This document shows, piece by piece, positions 1 to 5,351 of a stretch of DNA of 5,351 bases. The stretch covers positions 1 to 5,351 of the forward strand of contig JALHPA010000268.1 in the NCBI GenBank assembly GCA_022842745.1, written 5' to 3'. A model generated the notes under the pieces. That model had not been told where the DNA came from, made no database searches, and saw nothing but the letters and a program-made list of their open reading frames with translations. Both the position numbers and the translations under genes were made by a program. This stretch comes from Pirellulales bacterium (lineage in GTDB: Bacteria > Planctomycetota > Planctomycetia > Pirellulales > JALHPA01). Within the stretch, counting starts at the first letter, position 1. Each line of letters starts with the position of its first letter.

Positions 1-1329
1 ATCGGCCAGGTAGGCACAGGCCCGCGAGCGGCGGGCCGCCTCGAAGAGTTCCTCGCGGCGGTAGCGGCCATAGTGAATCTGAATGTGGCGCGGGAACAAC
101 TCTGCCAGGTGCTCGAGCAACTGGGGGCGGTTCCCGTTCTTGGCGTAGATCAGCAGGTCGTATTCGTCGGGCAGCGGCTCACCGGGCCAGGGGTCGATAG
201 GGTAGGGCCAGAGAATGATTGGCGACTGGTTAGTGGTACCACGGTGCTTGGCAATTAGATCGCGATACCATTCACTATGGCAGAACATCGCGCGGCAATT
301 GGCGGCATCGAGCAAGGCGCACTCCTCGCGGTCGATGCGGGGCGAACCCGAGTGCGTGAACAGCATGTTAGGCCCCTGGACGAACGGCTGGCCCTCCGCG
401 TCCCACCACATCGCGTAGCGTCGGTCATCCCAATGCCAGAACCAGGGCAGCGCGCCCTTACTGGCCGGCAGCGACTTGATGGATAGCCAGTCGAGCCCCT
501 CGGCGATACGCCGCCGCAGATCTTTCTGCAACGCGTACATGCCGTTGGACGGACCGTTGCCGCCCGGAGCATCGACGGGGCCAATGAGCTCGACGGGCAT
601 TTTGTCATCCTTGGGGTTGACGTGCGGCGCGAACGAATAGCGCCGCAGCACCGGCAGCTTGTCCCATTCGCGCGACCAGCGGATCGGGATTGTCGCCTTA
701 CCAGAATCGTCGCGGACGCCGAGGTCGCGGTATCCCTGGTCGTCCATGTAGCTCAGGTGGTAACTGCCGTTGTCGTAGCGGTAGATGTAGAAAGGCGAAG
801 CGAAATCGCACGGATCGCATTGCGTCACGCCCGCCACGCCGAGGCGGGCGGCCAGTTCCTGATCCTCGCCGTTGTTGTGGGGACCGTAGCCGCGCACGCG
901 ATAGAACGCCTCACGGCGGAAAGCCCAGCCGCCGTGGTACAGGCCGCCCGTGTCGCACTCCCGCAGGCCGTCGCCGTGTTCGACGAGCACCAGGCCCGGA
1001 TGCGACCAATCCGCCCGATTGAGCGCTTCGGCCTGGGTGCGGAACCAAAGCGACAGGTAGATATCGTCGTCATCGGCGACGAGGAACCCCTCGACGTCGG
1101 GCGACGCCAGCGCGGCGCAGGCGTTTCGCTTCTCGCCCAACGAGCGAAATCGGCTGGGGATCGAAATCAGTCGCCAACCATCGCCGACCTGGTTCTCGTA
1201 CTGGCCCGCGTCATCGAGGATCACCAATTCCCGCAGTTCGCGTGGGTAGTCCTGGCGCAGGAAGCACTCAATCAACTGGCCGAGTCCTGCGGGACGAAGG
1301 TAGGTGCAGCACAGCGCGGCGAGTTTCAT
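1..1329 (-). CDS. Two-domain glycosyltransferase, GT2 (GT-A) plus GT-B-like domain (3' partial)
   Basis: From ATG at 1329 the frame stays open for 443 codons to the left window edge, so the C-terminus is missing. Residues 1 to about 205 look like a GT2 domain: MKLAALCCTYLRP and LVILDDAGQY are the opening strands, SLGEKRNA (63-70) is the usual nucleotide-sugar segment, VADDDDIY (84-91) holds the metal-binding acidic cluster, and GEDQELAARL (154-163) carries the ED pair often acting as catalytic base. From about 245, VELIGPVDAPGGNGPSNGMY starts a second Rossmann-like domain. MFCHSEWYRDLI (348-359) and LLIYAKNGNRPQLLEHL (392-408) resemble GT-B enzymes, and the expected EX7E region would lie beyond the edge. 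No strong ribosome site precedes the ATG. The stop of the previous gene is 4 bases away, so reinitiation is likely. Sugar and acceptor are unknown. Confidence 0.85.
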   Translation of the reverse strand, partial: MKLAALCCTYLRPAGLGQLIECFLRQDYPRELRELVILDDAGQYENQVGDGWRLISIPSRFRSLGEKRNACAALASPDVEGFLVADDDDIYLSLWFRTQAEALNRADWSHPGLVLVEHGDGLRECDTGGLYHGGWAFRREAFYRVRGYGPHNNGEDQELAARLGVAGVTQCDPCDFASPFYIYRYDNGSYHLSYMDDQGYRDLGVRDDSGKATIPIRWSREWDKLPVLRRYSFAPHVNPKDDKMPVELIGPVDAPGGNGPSNGMYALQKDLRRRIAEGLDWLSIKSLPASKGALPWFWHWDDRRYAMWWDAEGQPFVQGPNMLFTHSGSPRIDREECALLDAANCRAMFCHSEWYRDLIAKHRGTTNQSPIILWPYPIDPWPGEPLPDEYDLLIYAKNGNRPQLLEHLAELFPRHIQIHYGRYRREELFEAARRSRACAYLAD

Positions 1330-1333
1330 GGGA

Positions 1334-1840
1334 TCACCACAGGGGCAGAAGGGCATCCGCGATCCAGTCCAGCGGGTCGGTGTCGCTGACGACCGTCGTC
1401 CAGGGAAAGACGCTGGAAAGCGTGAAGCGGTACTTGAACTTGTCGAACACGGGACCATAGCCATAGTCCGAATGTTCTGAGTCGTGCCCGATCATCAATT
1501 GGCAACGGTCGCGCAGACGAAGCGCGTCGACGCCCCGCCTTGGCGGCGGCTCATGGTCGAGCAGCACGACCGACCACTGGTGGTCGTCAACAGGCGCGTC
1601 GTTGTAGTCGGGCACGAAAACGATCTGATGGCGATGCCGTGTAATCGGTTGGTAGGTGCAAACGCGAGAAAGGCGGTCGTACCATTCGTGGTTTGTCTCC
1701 ACCGTGCGCACGAGCCGATCCGTGGCGAACGCCGCGACAAGAGGTGTGCTGAACCAGCCGCTACCCAGTTCGAGCACGGGTCCGGTGGTCCGCCGCAAAC
1801 AGGCGAGCAGGACAGGCATGTGGGTGGCGAACGGGTTCAT
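1334..1840 (-). CDS. Short class I SAM-dependent methyltransferase-like protein
   Basis: This 168-residue protein has PVLELGSGWFSTPLV at 21-35, a good motif I (LELGSG) of Rossmann-fold methyltransferases. VETNHEWYDRL (47-57) places the acidic residue E48 at the end of strand 2, where it would hold the SAM ribose. WSVVLLDHEPPPRRGVDALRL (89-109) has strand 4 ending in D95-H96, and CQLMIGHDSEH (113-123) is a likely strand 5. It is short for the family: the core is present but there is little N-terminal cap or substrate domain. The acceptor is unknown (sugar, protein or small molecule). The start at 1840 is preferred because of the strong ribosome site and the overlap. The stop at 1334-1336 is followed after 4 bases by the next gene. 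A non-catalytic SAM-binding role cannot be excluded. Confidence 0.78.
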   Translation of the reverse strand: MNPFATHMPVLLACLRRTTGPVLELGSGWFSTPLVAAFATDRLVRTVETNHEWYDRLSRVCTYQPITRHRHQIVFVPDYNDAPVDDHQWSVVLLDHEPPPRRGVDALRLRDRCQLMIGHDSEHSDYGYGPVFDKFKYRFTLSSVFPWTTVVSDTDPLDWIADALLPLW

Positions 1841-1857
1841 TCCACACTTCCCTCCTT
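1837..1857 (-). promoter_or_regulatory. AAGGAGG ribosome site and ATGA overlap, radical SAM to methyltransferase-like gene
   Basis: The radical SAM stop TGA (1837-1839) and the next ATG (1838-1840) overlap as ATGA. A near-perfect AAGGAGG (1851-1857) lies 10 bases upstream of the ATG within the radical SAM coding sequence. This selects the start MNPFATHM. The same frame stays open upstream to 2149, but that stretch lies inside the radical SAM gene. Confidence 0.8.
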
Positions 1858-2595
1858 CTTGCGCTGCTCGATCCGTTTCACTGCGGCCTGCCAAGTTGGC
1901 GACATCAGCGAACCATGCATCACCTGCGATTTGGCGATATGGTGGCTCGTGATCCCAAGCTCCCGGCCGCACACGTCGCAAAGCGAGCAGGTTTGGCGAT
2001 GTGCGAATTCCGGATCGAACAGATCCTTGAGGTACTTCGTGCGGAGTTTGAGGTCGAGCACACTGTCGATTGCGCCGCCGATCGAGCAGATCGCGTAACC
2101 GCCGGCATCCACCGAGATGCCGCAGCCGATGGCCGCGTGATTGTGGCAAGGACGGTGATTGATGACGCCAAAGTCCTTGGGCGCGAGAAAGAAGTCGGCC
2201 TGCGGCAGCACCATACAGCCGTCGGCCTTGATCGTCTCTTCACACACGCGGGCCCGCCCCTCGGCGCGAATACGAGCGAGTTGTTCCTTCGCCGCGGCGC
2301 GATAGCCGTTCGACCAAACTTCGACACGGCCTGGGCTGAGTTCATTGGCGATCTCGATGAATTCGAACAGCTCACGGTGCAACGTCGGTTCGCCGCCCAA
2401 GATCACGATCTTCGGGAACCAGCCCAGCTCCTTCGCCTGCCGATTGAATTCGCGGGCATCGTCCAGCGTCATGTCGGGCGTCGTTGGCGGCAGAAAGCAC
2501 AGTCGATTGCAGTTCGGGCAAGCCAGGTCACACCGGTAGGTGATGTGCCATTCGGCTTCATTGCTCTTGGGGGTGTAGTCGGGAATCGCACTCAT
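1837..2595 (-). CDS. Radical SAM enzyme with additional C-terminal cysteines (SPASM-like)
   Basis: This 252-residue protein has the radical SAM signature CX3CX2C as CDLACPNC (C22, C26, C29), which binds a [4Fe-4S] cluster that cleaves S-adenosylmethionine. It is preceded by EWHITYR, and GGEPTLH follows at 67-73 (the SAM-contacting GGE motif). A fourth early Cys is C33. The C-terminal part holds C150, C158, C170 and then CSLCDVC (C203, C206, C209). The spacing CGISVDAGGYAIC resembles the start of SPASM or twitch auxiliary-cluster domains, so one or two further Fe-S clusters are likely. At about 250 residues it is short for a full SPASM enzyme. SPASM enzymes often modify peptides or proteins, but others act on carbohydrates and small molecules, so the substrate here is open. 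The stop overlaps the next start as ATGA. Confidence 0.9.
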   Translation of the reverse strand: MSAIPDYTPKSNEAEWHITYRCDLACPNCNRLCFLPPTTPDMTLDDAREFNRQAKELGWFPKIVILGGEPTLHRELFEFIEIANELSPGRVEVWSNGYRAAAKEQLARIRAEGRARVCEETIKADGCMVLPQADFFLAPKDFGVINHRPCHNHAAIGCGISVDAGGYAICSIGGAIDSVLDLKLRTKYLKDLFDPEFAHRQTCSLCDVCGRELGITSHHIAKSQVMHGSLMSPTWQAAVKRIEQRKKEGSVE

Positions 2596-2606
2596 GCTGC
2601 CTCCTC
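2592..2606 (-). promoter_or_regulatory. GAGGAGG ribosome site and ATGA stop-start overlap, GT4 to radical SAM
   Basis: The GT4 stop TGA (2592-2594) shares bases with the ATG of the next gene (2593-2595). GAGGAGG (2600-2606) lies only 4 bases ahead of the ATG, a short spacing. It fixes the start at MSAIPDY in preference to an in-frame ATG six codons upstream at 2613. The overlap implies translational coupling. Confidence 0.75.
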
Positions 2607-3698
2607 GACACAAAGCGTGCCCGCGTAGGTGTGGGCGTGTGGGATGCCGTCGACGTCACTCACGTATTGCCCCACGGATCGGAAGAGCTGCTTCCACGCC
2701 TTCCAAATCACATCGGGGTTGGCCAATTCATTAATCAACCGCTCTCGTGCGGCGTTGATGATTCGCTGCCGCAAATCCTCGTCGTGGGCGAGCATCGCCG
2801 CAAAGTGCGCCAACTCACAGTCATCGCTGCCCAGGAAGCCGGTCACGCCGTGTTCGATCATTTCCCGCCAACCCCAATCATTCTGGGCGACGACCGGCAC
2901 GCCACAGGCCATTGCTTCCAGTCCGGCACGCGGCCAGTTCTCCCGAGCGCCGCCGTTAATGGGGAGCAGACAATGCAGGTTGGCCAGAAACTGCTGAACG
3001 GAAATCGCCATCGGCTTGAGGCAATCGGCGAAGATGGGCGGCGCGCCCAGTTTGGCGTGGGTGCGGTCGTCGATTCCCAGCATCAGAGCCCGCTTGTTGG
3101 CGTATTGGATCGCCGAGTAGATCGGCCAGGTGTTGCTGGACCATTTGTCAGTGTCTGGACGGGCCATCCGACCGACGACGAACACATCGCCGCGGGAATG
3201 AGCGCGCGGCGCGAACTGGAACTCAGCGACATCGAATGCGCCGCGAATGAGGTGCCCTTGCTCCGACGCATAGCCCAGCGGTTCGAGTTGCGCCTCCAGC
3301 TCGCGACGTTGGAACTCCGACTGAAATACGAACGCGTCGAATAGCCCTTGTTCCGAGTACAGTTGCTTTTCGTGATCAAAGAGAAACGTCATGCAGTTGA
3401 CCCACACCGTCTTGCAACCAAGGTCTCGGAACTGCGGAGCGTGCCGGAGGAACTCCGAGTTGCAAAAACTGACTACTACAGAACCGGGCAACGAAGGTAC
3501 GGTGTCCAACTTGTCTGGCCTGACAATGTGGGTCCGGCAATTGAGGGCGTCGACCCGATCGCGCCAGGCGGCACTGCATGACCAAGTCGGAATCAGCTCG
3601 ACTTCGACGCCAAATTGCCGCCACAGCTTGATCGTGTGCCACAGTTCCGTGCATGCTCCACCCAGCTCTCCTGGATAACCGATCACAAAAACTCGCAT
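2592..3698 (-). CDS. GT4-like (GT-B fold) glycosyltransferase
   Basis: This 368-residue protein would transfer a sugar from a nucleotide-activated donor to an acceptor, presumably in the cytoplasm. The N-terminus MRVFVIGYPGELGG is a Rossmann strand with a glycine loop (GELGG, 10-14). VVGRMARPDTDKW (about 174-186) matches the strand and loop that open the donor-binding half of GT-B enzymes. ENWPRAGLEAMACGVPVVA (253-271) carries the EX7E pair E253 and E261 typical of GT4 and related retaining enzymes. HGVTGFL (283-289) is the usual following strand. Length is normal for the family and no membrane helix is seen. The start at 3698 is supported by AGGAG. The stop overlaps the ATG of the radical SAM gene as ATGA. 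Donor and acceptor are unknown. Its position right behind the Ser-rich protein suggests, but does not prove, that this protein is the acceptor. Confidence 0.88.
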   Translation of the reverse strand: MRVFVIGYPGELGGACTELWHTIKLWRQFGVEVELIPTWSCSAAWRDRVDALNCRTHIVRPDKLDTVPSLPGSVVVSFCNSEFLRHAPQFRDLGCKTVWVNCMTFLFDHEKQLYSEQGLFDAFVFQSEFQRRELEAQLEPLGYASEQGHLIRGAFDVAEFQFAPRAHSRGDVFVVGRMARPDTDKWSSNTWPIYSAIQYANKRALMLGIDDRTHAKLGAPPIFADCLKPMAISVQQFLANLHCLLPINGGARENWPRAGLEAMACGVPVVAQNDWGWREMIEHGVTGFLGSDDCELAHFAAMLAHDEDLRQRIINAARERLINELANPDVIWKAWKQLFRSVGQYVSDVDGIPHAHTYAGTLCVEEAA

Positions 3699-3707
3699 TG
3701 ATTCGCA

Positions 3708-3712
3708 CTCCT
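3708..3712 (-). promoter_or_regulatory. Shine-Dalgarno AGGAG for the GT4 gene
   Basis: AGGAG lies 9 bases before the ATG at 3698, inside the 16-base gap after the Ser-rich gene. It decides the start: an upstream in-frame ATG at 3728 would overlap the previous gene, lacks this spacing and adds ten residues before the natural Rossmann strand MRVFVIGYPGELGG. Confidence 0.8.
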
Positions 3713-3714
3713 GT

Positions 3715-5351
3715 TTAGATGTCTGCACTTACCGGCTTGCTTCCGGACCCAGAACCGCCAGAACCGCTCGAGCTGCTGCTCGATCCTCCGGACGATTCGC
3801 TTGAAGATGCCGAATCACTACTCGACGGCAACGACGATGACGAACCTGAGGGTCCGCTGCTGCCGCTACTTGAAGCCGATGGGCTCGACGGTTCAGACGA
3901 GCTGGAGACCGAACTGCTTGGCGGCATCGACGAGGACGGCAGCGATGACGATGGTCCCGAAGATGATGCAGACGACGAACCGCTGCTGCTCCAGCTTGAT
4001 GATGCCGAGGAAGAGCCGCTCGACGAACTACTGACGTTCGACGAACTCGAACAGCATTCGCAGCAGCAGCAACCCGCTTGATGGCTGAAGACCCACGGTC
4101 CCTCGTAGCGCGTGAGCGTCGTGCCCGACAGGCAAATCGAAACGGCCCGCGTGTAGACATTGAGCTTTCCGCTTTCGCAGCGAACATCTGTCTCGTAGAT
4201 GATCACGCAACTTTGCGGCCCGCTGCTGGACGGTCCCGACGAGCTCCCGGAGGAACTACTGCCCGACGAACTGCTGCCGGACGACGAGCTGGACGACCCG
4301 GATGAACTTGACGATCCGCTGCTTGACGACGATGACCCAGACGAACTGCCGCTCGAAGACGACGATCCCGAACTCGAGGACGAGCCGCTTGATGATGAGG
4401 AACCCGATGATCCGGACGACGAGGAAGGCGGCGGCTCGCAGCAGCCTTCGCCGAGCGCCAACACCTCCCATTTGCAGCTGTCGGCATAATGCTTGGCGAC
4501 GCCGTACGTTCCCGATGGAACTGAATCTGACTTATCGCAGTCGCAGCCGCTCCCAGACCCTGCCGCCTTGCAGATATCTGGGCAGACGACGCCGACGGAG
4601 TCGTAGACCGTGAACGTCAACGACACCGGGCACCACTTGCCGGACTGGTACAGAACAAGTTGAGCCGTCGCGGAACTGCAGCGGGCCAGGGGCGAGAGCA
4701 ACTTGAATCGCCAGTGGTCCTCATACGGCGCGAGCACCTGCCAGCGGCATTCGTGCTCATTCCACACGCACCAAACCCAGTCGCCGCAGCCGAACTTCAC
4801 GGGTGCAAGCCCGGTCGCCTTGTGCAAGGAAATCACGGCCGCGCGCTCGGCGGGCGGGTAGCCGACGGCGTGCCAAACCGTTTCGGTCGGTTCGCTGGTG
4901 TCGGCCGCATAATTCAGGCTGGACTGAAAGTAGAATACCGGTCGGCAGCCCGTCATCTTCATCCAGCCGTCTGGCTCGGGCGACGTCGACGCCTGCCAAG
5001 TTCCCGGCAGCTGAAATATGGCGAAGCGCGGCCGATCACTCAGGCGCACAACTGCCCACTTCACGCCCAGCCCTGACTCCTTCCACAGAATCCGCGTCAA
5101 GCCATACGGTGCGCTGCGAAGCGAGCCTGTCTCGTCGGCCACGATCTCGGCGAAGGGATCGGTTTCTCGGATCACGTTCACGCGCACGGGTACGACGCCG
5201 GCGACGATGCCACGCCCAATGCCGCCGCTCGTCAGAGGATCGAGCAAGATGGCGAAGCGTTCGCACTTGGCCGGATCGACGGCCTTGACGCCGTCGAGAT
5301 TGACCCGGTTTTTGAACTCTTGCAGGTTGTCCGAAGGGCTGACGATCGGCG
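3715..5351 (-). CDS. Ser/Gly/Cys-rich modular protein, probable surface or phage structural protein (5' partial)
   Basis: The frame is open to the right window edge. The 34 codons upstream of the TTG at 5247 read as coherent protein with no ATG or other convincing start, so the true start probably lies outside. 544 residues are visible; numbering is from the first whole codon. Residues 1 to about 140 form a folded domain with IGRG (44-47), ILWKE (87-91) and KWAVVRL (97-103). Cys/Trp-rich segments follow, with a repeated C-[RK]-W-[QE]-V-L-A motif (200-207 and 291-298). Then come a GCC hinge, a Ser/Gly tract (309-376), a short Cys-containing segment, a CCCCECC hinge (427-433) and a second Ser-rich tract (434-537) ending in KPVSADI and TAA. 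No membrane segment or sorting signal is visible. The N-terminal pattern recalls proteins of Planctomycetes and their phage-like regions (memory, not searched). The role is unknown; an extended, surface-exposed or virion protein is inferred. The glycosyltransferase behind it suggests a modification target. Confidence 0.85.
   Translation of the reverse strand, partial: PIVSPSDNLQEFKNRVNLDGVKAVDPAKCERFAILLDPLTSGGIGRGIVAGVVPVRVNVIRETDPFAEIVADETGSLRSAPYGLTRILWKESGLGVKWAVVRLSDRPRFAIFQLPGTWQASTSPEPDGWMKMTGCRPVFYFQSSLNYAADTSEPTETVWHAVGYPPAERAAVISLHKATGLAPVKFGCGDWVWCVWNEHECRWQVLAPYEDHWRFKLLSPLARCSSATAQLVLYQSGKWCPVSLTFTVYDSVGVVCPDICKAAGSGSGCDCDKSDSVPSGTYGVAKHYADSCKWEVLALGEGCCEPPPSSSSGSSGSSSSSGSSSSSGSSSSSGSSSGSSSSSSGSSSSSGSSSSSSGSSSSGSSSSGSSSGPSSSGPQSCVIIYETDVRCESGKLNVYTRAVSICLSGTTLTRYEGPWVFSHQAGCCCCECCSSSSNVSSSSSGSSSASSSWSSSGSSSASSSGPSSSLPSSSMPPSSSVSSSSEPSSPSASSSGSSGPSGSSSSLPSSSDSASSSESSGGSSSSSSGSGGSGSGSKPVSADI
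3739..4050 (-). repeat. Second, more heterogeneous Ser-rich tract at the C-terminus
   Basis: This stretch encodes 104 residues dominated by Ser in groups of three to six. The groups are interrupted by Gly, Ala, Pro, Leu, Met, Val, Trp, Glu or Asp, often as SSSxP or SSSx units. It follows directly on the CCCCECC hinge and runs almost to the end of the protein, leaving only KPVSADI. It has more varied spacers than the first tract, so the two are not a simple duplication. No folded domain follows it, so this is a tail and not an interdomain linker in the visible protein. Confidence 0.88.
4051..4071 (-). other. CCCCECC cysteine hinge before the second Ser tract
   Basis: Four TGC codons in a row, then Glu, then two more Cys, sit immediately before the second Ser tract (residues 427-433 of the visible protein). 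The first Ser tract is likewise preceded by a GCC pair (302-304). Dense cysteines beside a flexible linker suggest disulfide cross-linking between subunits or metal binding. Which of these applies is not shown by the sequence. Confidence 0.7.
4222..4425 (-). repeat. First Ser/Gly low-complexity tract in the Ser-rich protein
   Basis: This stretch encodes 68 residues made of 55 Ser, 12 Gly and 1 Pro, arranged as runs of two to six Ser separated by single Gly. All six Ser codons occur in irregular order (TCG, TCC, TCA, TCT, AGC, AGT). The amino-acid pattern is therefore kept without a clean nucleotide repeat, arguing for selection on the protein and against recent slippage. It is preceded by a GCCEPPP hinge and followed by GPQSC. 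A flexible linker or an O-glycosylated stalk are both plausible. Confidence 0.9.
4456..4752 (-). repeat. Segment bounded by two copies of a C-[RK]-W-[QE]-V-L-A motif
   Basis: The two copies are ECRWQVLA (4729-4752) and SCKWEVLA (4456-4479). The 12 residues before each Cys align loosely, with a shared Gly and an aromatic residue two further on. The copies are about 90 residues apart. This points to two diverged copies of a small Cys/Trp module that lead up to the first Ser tract. The match is short, so a duplicated fold is likely but unproven. Confidence 0.5.

Noticed and set aside
622..1389. 255-codon plus-strand open frame, with others of 204 to 237 codons at 1484-2098, 1915-2628 and 2631-3344
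   Set aside because: Each lies antisense to a minus-strand gene with clear family motifs. In GC-rich DNA the opposite strand commonly stays open, and the translations show no recognisable domain.
1841..2149. Upstream extension of the methyltransferase-like gene to an ATG at 2149
   Set aside because: It lies wholly inside the radical SAM gene in another frame and is Arg-rich. A strong AAGGAGG and an ATGA overlap support the start at 1840.
4060..4071. Short run of GCA triplets resembling a microsatellite
   Set aside because: It is only four TGC (Cys) codons on the coding strand and part of the CCCCECC hinge, too short to treat as a repeat expansion.
3739..4425. CRISPR-like or tandem DNA repeat array
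   Set aside because: The periodicity is at the level of Ser/Gly residues. There are no identical direct repeats with unique spacers, and codons vary irregularly.
4199..4489. Plus-strand open frame encoding a strongly acidic Asp/Glu/Leu-rich protein, and a similar one at 3719-4081
   Set aside because: These are the exact antisense of the Ser tracts: Ser codons TCG, TCC, TCA and AGC read as Asp, Glu and Leu codons on the other strand. They have no independent domain or convincing ribosome site.
5245..5247. TTG at 5247 as the start of the Ser-rich protein
   Set aside because: The frame is open upstream to the window edge with plausible protein sequence, and no ribosome site precedes the TTG. 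It is more likely an internal Leu codon.
3715..5351. RiPP precursor for the radical SAM enzyme
   Set aside because: The protein is over 540 residues with a folded N-terminal domain and long linkers, unlike a short leader-core precursor. No small precursor-like frame with its own ribosome site was found beside the radical SAM gene. Modification of the large protein itself remains possible.

Overview
The window is GC-rich, and every gene I can support lies on the minus strand. Read right to left, it is one tightly packed set of five genes: a long Ser/Gly/Cys-rich modular protein (5' end outside the window), a GT4-type glycosyltransferase, a radical SAM enzyme with extra cysteines, a short class I methyltransferase-like protein, and a two-domain glycosyltransferase whose 3' end is outside the window. 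Successive spacings are a 16-base gap, a 4-base ATGA overlap, another 4-base ATGA overlap and a 4-base gap. This is the signature of a single translationally coupled operon. No promoter, terminator, RNA gene, CRISPR array, transposon or attachment site was seen, and there is essentially no intergenic space.

Organism: the N-terminal part of the Ser-rich protein (around ILWKESG and KWAVVRL, followed by Cys/Trp modules and poly-Ser linkers) resembles, from memory, proteins common in Planctomycetes and in phage-like regions of their genomes. High GC and long Ser/Gly linkers fit this. No terminase, portal, integrase or capsid gene is visible, so chromosome, prophage and free phage cannot be told apart here.

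Layout: 3715-5351 encodes the Ser-rich protein, with a folded N-terminal domain, Cys/Trp segments, a Ser/Gly tract of 68 residues, a short Cys-containing segment ending in a CCCCECC hinge, and a second Ser-rich tract of 104 residues. 2592-3698 encodes the GT4 enzyme (EX7E motif). 1837-2595 encodes the radical SAM enzyme (CX3CX2C, GGEP, six further Cys). 1334-1840 encodes the methyltransferase-like protein (LELGSG). 1-1329 encodes a GT2 (GT-A) domain joined to a GT-B-like domain in one open frame.

Working together (inference): two glycosyltransferase genes with three catalytic-type domains, a radical SAM enzyme and a methyltransferase-like protein sit directly behind a protein with about 170 residues of Ser-rich linker. 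One reading is a dedicated pathway that glycosylates or otherwise decorates this surface or virion protein. The alternative is a general polysaccharide or host-surface-modification cassette that is merely adjacent to it.
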